From positions 1-41,699 of the IMG/VR virus record IMGVR_UViG_3300030107_004242: a stretch of DNA of 41,699 bases. One strand, written 5' to 3'. The notes below the pieces were generated by a model. The model had not been told where the DNA came from, did no database searches, and saw only the letters and a program-made list of their open reading frames with translations. A program made the translations under genes and the position numbers. Positions 18,330-25,549 of the stretch are shown piece after piece (the stretch's first letter is position 1; each line of letters starts with the position of its first letter). The stretch is from a virus.

Positions 18330-18953
18330 ATGAATATAAAAAATATTTTTTGGGGGCTGCTGGGGCTTCTTGTTACTTCTTTTTTTATTACAAATTATTT
18401 TTTTGGTGGCAGCGACGAAGCCGTGAAGGAAGCAATGGTTGCTGTTGCAAAAGCTGACAGCTTACTAGCGCAAGCCGAGATCAAACTAGACTCAGCTTCT
18501 GTTGAGTATGATCGTGTGGTAGACAGCTTGTCGTTGGTGCAGGATAGCATATCAGACGTAGTTGTAGTCGCGCAAAGCGATGCTAGGCGAGCATCTGCAA
18601 GACTCAACGAAGAGGCCCAAACGCTACAAGACAGCCTAGCTGTTATTGATTCGGGTTTAGCTCAAGAGCTTGATCGAATAATGGAGTCGCATGAAGAAGT
18701 CGTAACAGCCATGCAGACTGAGATTGATGCGCTCAACCACGACAGAGAGTTGCTATGGCGCCGCATCGAAGTGTCGGACTCTTTGCTTGCTGTACAGGTA
18801 GAGGTGAACGATGCGCTCAGAGGCTCTATAATCGCCCTAGAAGGCGAAAGAGACGCTTGGAGGGCGAAGGCTTCTCCCTCACTCCCCAAGCGCCTCCTAG
18901 GCCATACTACGGCTGTTCTGACAGGTGCGGTGTTGATAGCTACCCTACGATAG
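18330..18953 (+). CDS. Spanin-like membrane and coiled-coil protein
   Basis: 207 residues. The N-terminal segment IFWGLLGLLVTSFFITNYFFG is a clear membrane anchor. The next 150 residues are a long acidic coiled coil (DSLLAQAEIKLDSASVEYDRVVDSLSLVQDS...), and a second hydrophobic stretch (TTAVLTGAVLIATL) ends the protein. Two anchors linked by a periplasm-length coiled coil would suit a single-protein spanin joining the inner membrane to another layer, which is inference. The first 80 bases are AT-rich compared with neighbours. The gene ends facing the leftward block, and no clear terminator follows. Confidence 0.55.
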   Translation: MNIKNIFWGLLGLLVTSFFITNYFFGGSDEAVKEAMVAVAKADSLLAQAEIKLDSASVEYDRVVDSLSLVQDSISDVVVVAQSDARRASARLNEEAQTLQDSLAVIDSGLAQELDRIMESHEEVVTAMQTEIDALNHDRELLWRRIEVSDSLLAVQVEVNDALRGSIIALEGERDAWRAKASPSLPKRLLGHTTAVLTGAVLIATLR

Positions 18954-18984
18954 CATGTCGATTTCACTGGCCCTGTCCAAGACC

Positions 18985-19113
18985 TCACTCATCTCTTGTC
19001 TCCACGAACTTTCGGCAGAAATCGTAAGCTTTATCAAATCCAAATAAAATAATTCTTGCAATCACTGCTACCGTAAGAGAGACCACAAACAGGTTCCACA
19101 AAAGTCCCATCAT
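18985..19113 (-). CDS. Short single-span membrane protein
   Basis: 42 residues: MMGLLWNLFVVSLTVAVIAR, then IILFGFDKAYDFCRKFVETR and a two-residue end. There is one N-terminal transmembrane helix and a short charged cytoplasmic tail. The start ATG overlaps the TGA of the upstream gene as ATGA, the same coupling used elsewhere in this block, which is the main reason to accept such a short frame. It fills most of the 18954-19109 interval that otherwise looks empty. Its function is unknown. Confidence 0.55.
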   Translation of the reverse strand: MMGLLWNLFVVSLTVAVIARIILFGFDKAYDFCRKFVETRDE

Positions 19114-19367
19114 TCTAGCTCCGTTGCAAAGCTTATGAATCCGGGTGTGCCGTCACCCATCCACGCACCCAACTGATTGTACTCAAAAAACTCGTAAGCC
19201 TCTTCGTCAGTGGCGCCGTCTTTCATAAGCTTTTCAAGGACACGCTGTTTGTCGTACACGATAATTGGCTCCATGCCAAACCGCTCTAACACGCCTGCTA
19301 TACAATCGTCATAGCCGTCCATCGTTAGCGCCTTGGTGTCATCTCCAAGCATTTCATAGATAGTCAT
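19110..19367 (-). CDS. Small conserved-type phage protein, unknown
   Basis: 85 residues, acidic. The pattern MDGYDDCIAGVLERFGMEPIIVYD, then LEKLMKDGATDEEAYEFFEYN and a C-terminal LGAWMGDGTPGFI, is one I have seen in unrelated phage genomes as a small uncharacterised protein. It has no membrane segment or catalytic motif. Its stop overlaps the start of the 42-residue membrane protein, and it starts directly after the upstream stop, so it is part of the leftward recombination operon. Confidence 0.7.
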   Translation of the reverse strand: MTIYEMLGDDTKALTMDGYDDCIAGVLERFGMEPIIVYDKQRVLEKLMKDGATDEEAYEFFEYNQLGAWMGDGTPGFISFATELE

Positions 19368-19715
19368 CTAGATACGCCTCCATATCATCACGGGACGAGC
19401 ATGGCACTCAGGGCGCCTGCTCTTGATGTACTTGCCAGTAGAAGAAACCAAGCCCTCCTTCTTTGCCCTCGTCATCACAGCGCCCATGGCGCGTGGTTCA
19501 TTGGGCGTGGTTTCAACTTGCTCCCACAGGTAGTCCGTGGTAAACGTCTGATAAATTGGAATTGATAAAATTATTTTTATCACCGAATCTATCCAGCCGT
19601 CGTAGGCGAAGTCGAGATTTGCAACTGCTTCGTCCCGAGCGGACTCCCCCGCAAACAACGATGTTTGAAGGGGGTCGCTCTGGGCCTCTGCCAACCAAGC
19701 AGGGGTAAGACTCAT
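19368..19715 (-). CDS. Winged-helix-type small protein of the recombination operon
   Basis: 115 residues from the ATG at 19715 (MSLTPAWLAEAQSD), which follows an AAAGGA sequence. A longer form from 19742 is possible. The C-terminal half, IPIYQTFTTDYLWEQVETTP, then EPRAMGAVMTRAKKEGLVSS and TGKYIKSRRPECHARPVMIW, matches a winged-helix module frequently encoded by phages near replication genes. In that module the second helix is followed by 'RAxGxVxxRAxxxGxI' and a basic wing. It is likely DNA-binding. An AAAATTATTTTTATC patch interrupts the otherwise GC-richer gene at about 19567. Confidence 0.6.
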   Translation of the reverse strand: MSLTPAWLAEAQSDPLQTSLFAGESARDEAVANLDFAYDGWIDSVIKIILSIPIYQTFTTDYLWEQVETTPNEPRAMGAVMTRAKKEGLVSSTGKYIKSRRPECHARPVMIWRRI

Positions 19716-19751
19716 TTCGTCACCATCCTTTTCTGAAGTCATTCGTACTGC

Positions 19752-20624
19752 TTAGACCATTGTAGGGTAAGCAGAGCTAATGTTATTGGGCTGTAAATCA
19801 AACGTGCGGCGCCCTGTTCTCTTGGCGTTCCACGCTCTTATCACAAGCTCGCCAACAAACTCAGCGCGGATAGACCCGGAAGATCTCAACAGGTGATCTC
19901 TGAGCTTCTTTACTATAGACCGAGGCCCCAAGTTGGCGCCTGTCGCAAGAGATACGAAAAACTCTTCGGCCAACTCTGCATCAAGACCCTTGGCTATAAA
20001 GTGCATCGCGGCCACTGTACCCGGTGCTGACAACTTTTGCTTTTGACACCTCTTGTAGTGACACACTGAGTCCTGCACGGACTCTGGGCCTAGCGCCAAG
20101 TAATAGTCATAAGCCTCTGTTGGAGTCCTAAGCATGGGCGCCTTTTCTGCCGTAACCGGATGTGGCAACCCGGTCTTTTGATTGTACTTCCAAACCTTGC
20201 GAGCAATTGTTGAGGCGTTCTTTGCGTTCCTTACACCCCTAATAGAAAAAATATCACTTGGGGTGCGCTTTCTTCCGATGTCGTAAAAAGCGAAATTGTC
20301 TTCTGGCTGACCGAAGAAGCACCACGCAGGAATGGGTACGCCGCTTTCGACAACTGCATGCAATCGGTGCTGTCCGTTTTGTGTGCGCCCTTTCACATCG
20401 AATGAGATTGGATCGGGAACAAGTGGCCACGCTTTTTCCCTCATCCTGCGAGCGTACTCCTTTACTGTTCCGGGCGTGAGGGGGCGCTGAAAGTTTTCAT
20501 CGTTATGTATAAGCGCCTCGTAAGCCAACTCAGGCGTTATGAGTAAAAGCTTTGGATTCTTGGGGGCCGTCAAAAGCCACCTCTTCAACTGTCCGGTTGT
20601 CACACTCTGTGCTGTAGTGTTCAT
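19752..20624 (-). CDS. ParB-like protein
   Basis: 290 residues from the ATG at 20624. The centre reads VKEYARRMREKAWPLVPDPI, SFDVKGRTQNGQHRLHAVVE, SGVPIPAWCFFGQ and YDIGRKRTPSDIF. This W..(N/D)..I.FD..G.x.(D/N)GQHR(L)xA...SG pattern is the ParB/sulfiredoxin-like core found in many phage proteins. The rest is helical. ParB-type proteins can bind DNA and some hydrolyse nucleotides or nick DNA; the phage versions with this GQHR motif are mostly uncharacterised. A TTG start at 20663 would add 13 residues, but the ATG is more convincing. Confidence 0.7.
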   Translation of the reverse strand: MNTTAQSVTTGQLKRWLLTAPKNPKLLLITPELAYEALIHNDENFQRPLTPGTVKEYARRMREKAWPLVPDPISFDVKGRTQNGQHRLHAVVESGVPIPAWCFFGQPEDNFAFYDIGRKRTPSDIFSIRGVRNAKNASTIARKVWKYNQKTGLPHPVTAEKAPMLRTPTEAYDYYLALGPESVQDSVCHYKRCQKQKLSAPGTVAAMHFIAKGLDAELAEEFFVSLATGANLGPRSIVKKLRDHLLRSSGSIRAEFVGELVIRAWNAKRTGRRTFDLQPNNISSAYPTMV

Positions 20625-20650
20625 CTTTTTTTTACCCAGCGTTAAATAAA

Positions 20651-20857
20651 TTATTTCCACCAAATATCTTTGGCTTTCTTGCGGTCCTTTTCTGCTTCAG
20701 TCCCACGGCGATCATAGAAATCACCTTCATCCAGATATAGCTCAACCGCGTCTGCTATAAACTGGTTCCTGCTAATCCCTAAGCGCTCAGCCTGTTCATC
20801 CACCCCCCGCTTTACAGCAGGGGGCAGACGAACGAGAATGCTCTTAGTCTTTACCAC
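20651..20857 (-). CDS. Ribbon-helix-helix DNA-binding protein
   Basis: 68 residues. The N-terminal beta strand KSILVRLPPAVKRGVDEQAE followed by RLGISRNQFIADAVELYLDE is a standard CopG/Arc-type ribbon-helix-helix fold, which binds DNA operators as a dimer. A charged C-terminal tail ends in DIWWK. It starts at GTG 20857, overlapping the SSB-like gene by 7 bases. It probably autoregulates the leftward early operon or another phage promoter, which is inference. Confidence 0.8.
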   Translation of the reverse strand: MVKTKSILVRLPPAVKRGVDEQAERLGISRNQFIADAVELYLDEGDFYDRRGTEAEKDRKKAKDIWWK

Positions 20858-21159
20858 GGCATGTCGTCGCCGCTGTCATCCTCTTCGGTGTCGTCGGGGA
20901 TAACAGGACTATCCTCTTGTGGCATAGCGACCTCAAGTCGCACGAACTGATATGCAACACCCTTCTTCGATGTACGATTCCACGAAGCGGCCTTGAGTGT
21001 TGGCATGACGCCGGTCTTGGCCTGTTCGACCATAGCCTTTAGGAACTCGCGTTCGATTTCAATCGTACCAACTTCGGACGGATGCCGATCAGTCTTTGCG
21101 TACTTGTTCTTGAACAATGCAAAGTCTTGCCGTGGCCCGGTCTTGTACTCTGATGCCAT
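20851..21159 (-). CDS. Phage single-stranded DNA-binding protein candidate
   Basis: 102 residues. The N-terminal 75 residues are a compact mixed alpha/beta domain (FALFKNKYAKTDRHPSEVGT; GVAYQFVRLEVAMP). The C-terminus is a disordered acidic tail ending in DDTEEDDSGDDMPW. That tail closely resembles the acidic tip of bacterial SSB proteins (...DDDIPF), which recruits repair enzymes. The gene lies directly after the annealing-protein gene, with a one-base overlap. OB-fold strands cannot be confirmed by eye. An SSB role is inferred from tail and context. Confidence 0.55.
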   Translation of the reverse strand: MASEYKTGPRQDFALFKNKYAKTDRHPSEVGTIEIEREFLKAMVEQAKTGVMPTLKAASWNRTSKKGVAYQFVRLEVAMPQEDSPVIPDDTEEDDSGDDMPW

Positions 21160-21881
21160 TACTGGATTTCTCCTTGTAGTTGTAGTGCGGGATTGCCTAC
21201 TGCTTCCATGTCGTGCAATACTGCCTTCAATTCATCTACGTCAGCGGCTTGTACTGCGGCCTTGACGCGCTTCTTGAAGTCGGCGTCGGGTTCCCACCCC
21301 GCCTTGTTCAAGCGGTTTGCAAGAGACTTCACAGTGCGAAGCATCTCTTGAGCGTAAACCTCATCGCCGTTTTCCTTGGTCGGCTCCGTCGCCTTTGGCT
21401 TTGCCTTGGCCTTTGCCTTTGGTTTTGCCTTCGGCTTCGGGGCAGCCTTAGAATTATTTTTCTCTGCCTTTTTGTTTTCACCGGGCGGCAGATCTTCACC
21501 GGCATAGATGTAGTGCCCCAACCCAAACAGCGCGAAGCACTTAACCATGCAACGCATCTTGGCGTCACTAATCGACCTAGCATCGGGATTGGCGATTGCC
21601 TTGTGCCGGTAATCCATTACCGGAAGCCACATGTGCTGACTCACCGAACCAATGGACACGGTGCAAGACACAGCGGCTGTGCCGCCGGGGTACACGATGT
21701 GGTCAAGGTGAAGGCCGTCACCGTGCCAAGTCACCTTCATGGTGGGGTAGTTGTCCATCATAATCCCCCAAGCCCAAGCCCATGACAGATACGACAGACC
21801 ATTACGGTCCTCCGTATGCTCGTCTACGTTAAGCTTGGATAGTGTTTGCCAGATCTCTCCGGCTGTTGCTTCCTTGCTCAC
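21159..21881 (-). CDS. Single-strand annealing recombinase, DUF1071/Sak3-like
   Basis: 240 residues starting at GTG 21881. This start is chosen because AGAAGGAGG lies four bases upstream and the codon overlaps the nuclease stop as GTGA. The motif YLSWAWAWGIMMDNYPTMKV followed by GTAAVSCTVSIG and SDAKMRCMVKCFALFGLGHYIYAGED is characteristic of the DUF1071 (Sak3-type) family of phage single-strand annealing proteins. A long Lys/Ala/Pro repeat (PKPKAKPKAKAKAKPKA) forms a basic linker before a helical C-terminal region. It pairs with the upstream nuclease and downstream SSB-like protein as a recombination module. Confidence 0.75.
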   Translation of the reverse strand: MSKEATAGEIWQTLSKLNVDEHTEDRNGLSYLSWAWAWGIMMDNYPTMKVTWHGDGLHLDHIVYPGGTAAVSCTVSIGSVSQHMWLPVMDYRHKAIANPDARSISDAKMRCMVKCFALFGLGHYIYAGEDLPPGENKKAEKNNSKAAPKPKAKPKAKAKAKPKATEPTKENGDEVYAQEMLRTVKSLANRLNKAGWEPDADFKKRVKAAVQAADVDELKAVLHDMEAVGNPALQLQGEIQ

Positions 21882-22603
21882 AAAACCTCCTTCTGGTATT
21901 GAGGACAAAAATCTGATACTGAGCAATAGTTTTCACACCTGATATACCTACCGCCAGACCGTGCCCAACGCTCATCATCTGTGCAAGGCGCCGGGGTCTC
22001 CGCTGTATGAAGATCGATTCGCTGACGCACAAAGTCTTCGGCAACCCTAGGAAGCCACAACGGAATGTCCATCGGCACAATCGGTGAATCAGGGTACTTC
22101 CTGTACGACTTCTTGGGGTGGGGGTTCTTCTTCATGGCCGACCAGTCCCGACAGATTGCACAAATCGTCAGAGACTCAATCGGCATATCGTTCTCACGAA
22201 GCAACCAAGCGTAAATATTGAGTTGCTGTTCCCACTCCGGCTTGCCTACCATCGTGCTGTAGGTGCCCGTCACCTTGTAGTCGGTAACATGGCCGTCGTG
22301 ATAGAGATCAATGGCACCTGAAACTACATATCCATCCATCTCAGCAAACCAACGCTCCTCCACCAGAGCGCCTTCGGGTGCGTGCCCCTCTAAAACAGCG
22401 TGGACACCTGTGCCCAATAGCGCAAACAACCTATCCGCAACGTCATTAGACAGCCTGTCTTCGTGTATGGATTCAAGGTGGCTCATTTGAGGTGGTCGCA
22501 ACAGGCCGGTGGCGCTGAAGTCCGCTTCCCCCTTTGAGTAGCCGTCGTTTTGAATCGCACGAACAAACTGCTCCGGCGCTCCGTGTTGGTTGGTAATGTT
22601 CAC
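21878..22603 (-). CDS. PD-(D/E)XK nuclease with C-terminal cysteine cluster
   Basis: 241 residues from GTG 22603. The nuclease core is visible: a GTGVHAVLEG helix (His68), VEERW (Glu82/83), SGAIDLYHDG (Asp99), VTDYKV (Asp108-x-Lys110), and QLNIYAWLL (Gln127/Tyr131, motif IV). Near the C-terminus RCENYCSVSDFC provides three cysteines, and PC lies shortly before. This resembles the [4Fe-4S] cluster of Cas4/AddB-type nucleases, although the N-terminal cysteine of that arrangement is not present. It likely resects DNA ends for the adjacent annealing protein. GTGA overlaps join it to both neighbours. Confidence 0.8.
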   Translation of the reverse strand: MNITNQHGAPEQFVRAIQNDGYSKGEADFSATGLLRPPQMSHLESIHEDRLSNDVADRLFALLGTGVHAVLEGHAPEGALVEERWFAEMDGYVVSGAIDLYHDGHVTDYKVTGTYSTMVGKPEWEQQLNIYAWLLRENDMPIESLTICAICRDWSAMKKNPHPKKSYRKYPDSPIVPMDIPLWLPRVAEDFVRQRIDLHTAETPAPCTDDERWARSGGRYIRCENYCSVSDFCPQYQKEVL

Positions 22604-22869
22604 TCTACCCTCCAGACCCCAACGGTGTCGCTATCTCTCCTGAGAACACGAAACCTTCTGGTGTCGCCCTCGTCACGCATACGCTTGTGCATCCGTGAAA
22701 CAAGGGATCGCAAAGTGTTGAGTTCGGTCGCTCCTCTGATCGTGCCCTTGCAGGCATCCACAAAGAAGCAATCGTCCACTTCCATTTGATCGAACGGGTA
22801 CTTAGCGCCTATGCGCCTAGCCCTCTTGGGTATGTCAACACCCTTGTGAATCTCGTAACTGTCGGTCAT
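22600..22869 (-). CDS. Small 'YPF-VGD'-type protein, paralogue of its neighbour
   Basis: 89 residues. The core KYPFDQMEVDDCFFV, a helix LRSLVSRMHKRMRD and the ending RFRVLRRDSDTVGVWRVE form a small domain that is common in phages and is usually recognised by a YPF..M.VGDSF start. The next gene upstream has the same plan (HLPLDEIDVDDMIEL ... KFSVKRNNIGIGIWRVR), so the pair arose by tandem duplication or parallel acquisition. The function of the family is unknown. It has 4-base overlaps on both sides. Confidence 0.7.
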   Translation of the reverse strand: MTDSYEIHKGVDIPKRARRIGAKYPFDQMEVDDCFFVDACKGTIRGATELNTLRSLVSRMHKRMRDEGDTRRFRVLRRDSDTVGVWRVE

Positions 22870-23126
22870 CTCACTCTCCAGATGCCAATGCCAATATTAT
22901 TTCTTTTCACAGAGAACTTTTTTCCCGTCTTTTGCGAAAACCTCCAGACGTAACTGCTGAGCGCCGACACACTTCGGTCAGCGTCCTCCTTGCTCATCGG
23001 CAGTTCAATCATGTCGTCCACATCAATCTCATCCAGTGGCAGGTGCCCCCACCTACGCTTCCTCCCTGAGGTCTGTGGTGGTGCCCCGACATTTTGAAGC
23101 ACACGAAATCGTGGCTCGTTCTGCAC
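22866..23126 (-). CDS. Small 'YPF-VGD'-type protein, first gene of the leftward operon
   Basis: About 86 residues from GTG 23126, which has AGGAG six bases upstream. An ATG at 23156 would add ten residues but has no ribosome site. The domain (WGHLPLDEIDVDDMIELPMS; YVWRFSQKTGKKFSVKRNNI; GIGIWRVR) matches its downstream neighbour. It is the promoter-proximal gene of the recombination operon and diverges from the RusA gene. An AATATTATTTC patch lies near its end. Confidence 0.65.
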   Translation of the reverse strand: MQNEPRFRVLQNVGAPPQTSGRKRRWGHLPLDEIDVDDMIELPMSKEDADRSVSALSSYVWRFSQKTGKKFSVKRNNIGIGIWRVR

Positions 23127-23141
23127 GGCATTCTCCTGTTG

Positions 23142-23170
23142 TTGATGATTAAACAAATTGGCCTTATACT
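23142..23170 (+). promoter_or_regulatory. Sigma-70-type promoter for rusA and primase
   Basis: TTGATG (23142-23147), a 17-base spacer and TATACT (23165-23170) are close to the consensus at optimal spacing. Transcription would start near 23177, just ahead of the resolvase gene. The leftward operon starts on the other side, so this is a divergent control region. Confidence 0.6.
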
Positions 23171-23191
23171 GCTAAGCCAATGGGGGTGCGA

Positions 23192-23635
23192 ATGATAAAC
23201 AAAATGAAAAAGAAACGCAACACTCTTGACGAAACTCCGTGTATCGTTACCGTTAGCGGCGAGCCAGCGTCAAAAGCTAATTCACGAAGACTCGTAATGA
23301 TGGGTGGTAAACCTAGGTTTATAAAAAGTAAAAAAGCATTAGGATATTCCTCTGGTTTTAACACACAAGTTGGTAGTAGAAAAGAACTTATAGAGTATGA
23401 TGTATGTATTGCTATAAAGATTTTTTATAAAAGTAGAAGACCAGATCTAGATGCAAGTTTAATACTTGATTTACTAGAAGACAAAATCTACAAAAACGAC
23501 AGACAAGTTAAGATCAAGTATATTGAATGGGGTTTAGACAAAGAAAACCCCAGAGCGGTAATTGTCTGTGGTCCAGTAGACGATAAAGATTCGATCATTG
23601 AGACCCTGCACAGGACTTTAAAGGAGGAGTCGTGA
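23192..23635 (+). CDS. rusA: RusA-type Holliday junction resolvase
   Basis: 147 residues from the ATG at 23192, which follows GGGGG. An ATG at 23180 would lie almost on the predicted transcription start. The RusA motif is present: SRRPDLDASLILDLLEDKIYKNDRQVKIKYIEWG, with the catalytic aspartates in RPDLD and LLEDKIYKND and a Lys in between. RusA enzymes cut four-way DNA junctions symmetrically and are used by phages to resolve recombination intermediates before packaging. The first 300 bases are clearly more AT-rich than neighbouring genes, which may reflect separate acquisition. The end overlaps the primase start as GTGA. Confidence 0.85.
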   Translation: MINKMKKKRNTLDETPCIVTVSGEPASKANSRRLVMMGGKPRFIKSKKALGYSSGFNTQVGSRKELIEYDVCIAIKIFYKSRRPDLDASLILDLLEDKIYKNDRQVKIKYIEWGLDKENPRAVIVCGPVDDKDSIIETLHRTLKEES

Positions 23636-25383
23636 GCACTGTTGTTCCACAAGAGATTCTTGATGTCTGTTCGACCCTTGGGGTTGGGCAGAAAAAGATT
23701 AGGTGCCCGGTGTGCCAAGGCACCCGGAGGAAGAACAATTCCGACCGGCCACTATCTGTTAAGGTTGATAGCGTCGGGGTCCAGTACACCTGCCACCATT
23801 GTGGGGAGACTGGTGGTTGGGCGCACCAAAAGAGACAGTACACGAAACAACCAGTGAAAAGGAAGAGGATTGCGATGGCAAACAATGGCAAGAAGCAGAC
23901 GAACGAAAAGGCAAAGAAGTACATGTTGGCGCGTGGCATTTCAGAGGATGTACTCAACTCACATGCGATACTTGATGAGTATTCTTTTTCTGGTTCGCGT
24001 CTTCCGGCTGTAGGCTTTCCGTACCGGAATGGCTCCGGCGATGTAACGTCAATCAAGTGGCGTAGCGCCGACAAGACCAAGCGCTTCAGCCAGCAAAATG
24101 TTTGTGAAGATTTTTTTAATATTGAGCAGTACGCGAAGGGCAACGACTTGCTGATCTGTGAGGGTGAGGTTGATGCCTTATCATGGATGAGCGCTGGTCT
24201 GCCTTCCAACGTTACTGTTGTGTCGATCCCCAATGGTGCCCCGCCCAAGGTCAAAGATGGTCGCATTGATCCTGCGGACGACAACAAGTTCCGGTACATA
24301 TGGAGAGCGAAGCAACATCTGGATTCATCGGGGCGCATCATTATCAACACCGACAAGGATGGTCCGGGCGATGCCCTCAAAGAGGAGATCATTAGGCGCA
24401 TAGGTCGCTCCAAGGTGTGGACGATCTCATTAGGCGAGCACAAGGACGCATCGGAGGCCCTGATGAAGGAGGGCACCGACTGTCTGTTGGCCGCTTACGA
24501 GTTGGCAGACCCGCTTCCGGCTGTTGGGTTGCACACGGCAGATGTCTACGATCAATCTTACACAGATCTGTATGAGAAGGGACAAGCCCGTGGCGCTTCT
24601 ACGGGAATCGCAAGTCTTGATAAGCTGATTCAGATCCCTACAGGAATGTTGACGGTCGTGACGGGCTTTCCTAGCTCCGGCAAGTCTGACCTTGTTGATC
24701 AGATTTGTTTGAACCTCGCTAAGACGAAGAAGTGGAAGACTGTTTACTGTTCGTTTGAGAAGCCGCCAGAGTTGCACATGGCCCAGCTTGCACAAAAAAT
24801 AATTGGGAAACCGTTTTTTGATGGGCCAACGCCGAAGATGGACACCGAAGAAAGAGACTTTGCGTTTCAGTGGATCAAAGAAAACTTCCTCTTCATGGAC
24901 TACCGCAGGGAGGGACCGACCGACATCGGTGGCATCCTCGACGTAGCGAGCGCCGCAGTGATGCGGATGGGCTGTCGTGTCTTGGTCATTGATCCTTACA
25001 ACTACATTGATGTTGGCCGAAGCTTGCGCGAGACTGATGCGATCAGTCAGATGCTGACACAGGTTCAACTGTGGGCGAAAGAGCATGACGCACACGTTTT
25101 CTTCGTGGCGCACCCGACGAAGATCAGCCCTGACCGCAGATCCGAACGGAAGACAATCGTGACCGGGCACGACATAGCAGGAAGCGCGGCGTGGTTTGCT
25201 AAGGCAGACATCGGAATGTCCGCTTGGCGCCACCAGAGAGACGAAGAGCCGCCGGAGGCTCATGTCTGGAAGGTGCGATGGTCGTGGTTGGGTAAGAATG
25301 GTTCGACTCCTTTGTCGTTCGATAAGGCTACGGGGCGGTGGACGGACTACAACTACGAAGAAGATTACGATTGGGACTTCTAG
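23632..25383 (+). CDS. Bifunctional DNA primase-helicase, T7 gp4/Twinkle type
   Basis: 583 residues. Domains in order: an N-terminal zinc ribbon (Cys25, Cys28, Cys54, Cys57); a TOPRIM primase core (LLICEGEVDALSW with Glu177, IIINTDKDG with Asp241/Asp243); and a RecA-like helicase domain with Walker A GFPSSGKS (345-352), Walker B VLVIDPYN (450-457) and the C-terminal HDIAGSAAWFAKADIGMSAWR region. It should lay primers and unwind DNA as a hexamer at the phage fork. It begins at GTG 23632, coupled to rusA, and is followed by a strong terminator. The DNA polymerase it would serve is not in the window. Confidence 0.92.
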   Translation: MSTVVPQEILDVCSTLGVGQKKIRCPVCQGTRRKNNSDRPLSVKVDSVGVQYTCHHCGETGGWAHQKRQYTKQPVKRKRIAMANNGKKQTNEKAKKYMLARGISEDVLNSHAILDEYSFSGSRLPAVGFPYRNGSGDVTSIKWRSADKTKRFSQQNVCEDFFNIEQYAKGNDLLICEGEVDALSWMSAGLPSNVTVVSIPNGAPPKVKDGRIDPADDNKFRYIWRAKQHLDSSGRIIINTDKDGPGDALKEEIIRRIGRSKVWTISLGEHKDASEALMKEGTDCLLAAYELADPLPAVGLHTADVYDQSYTDLYEKGQARGASTGIASLDKLIQIPTGMLTVVTGFPSSGKSDLVDQICLNLAKTKKWKTVYCSFEKPPELHMAQLAQKIIGKPFFDGPTPKMDTEERDFAFQWIKENFLFMDYRREGPTDIGGILDVASAAVMRMGCRVLVIDPYNYIDVGRSLRETDAISQMLTQVQLWAKEHDAHVFFVAHPTKISPDRRSERKTIVTGHDIAGSAAWFAKADIGMSAWRHQRDEEPPEAHVWKVRWSWLGKNGSTPLSFDKATGRWTDYNYEEDYDWDF

Positions 25384-25496
25384 CTATTGCGTTGGACCCC
25401 CCAAGGCTTGTACTTTATGGTCCCTAGGGATTAATACTCAATGGATAGCAGGACATGCGCCGGAGGTTTTCTCCTCCTTTTCCCTTCGTCGCATTT

Positions 25497-25544
25497 GAGG
25501 GGTGTCGCTGACCGGGCGGGTCATGTGACACCCCTCTTTTCTTT
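25497..25544 (+). terminator. Rho-independent terminator after the primase-helicase gene
   Basis: GAGGGGTGTC (25497-25506) pairs perfectly with GACACCCCTC (25527-25536) and is followed by TTTTCTTT. The loop contains a smaller GACC/GGTC hairpin. It closes the rusA-primase unit. The leftward genes end a few bases beyond it, so it also separates convergent transcription. The 25384-25496 stretch shows no gene. Confidence 0.85.
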
Positions 25545-25549
25545 GCAAG

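Noticed and set aside
18954-18984. Terminator between convergent genes
   Set aside because: No hairpin with a T-run could be found in the short gap.
21213-21785. 190-residue rightward frame with Leu-rich segments
   Set aside because: It is the complement of the annealing protein's Lys/Ala/Pro repeat. The apparent membrane segment is an artefact.
23595-24476. 293-residue leftward reading frame
   Set aside because: It lies antisense to the primase-helicase gene, whose motifs are all present. The frame has no motif or ribosome site.
24430-25263. 277-residue leftward reading frame
   Set aside because: It is antisense to the helicase domain, and its composition (many Arg, Cys and His) is that of a shadow frame.
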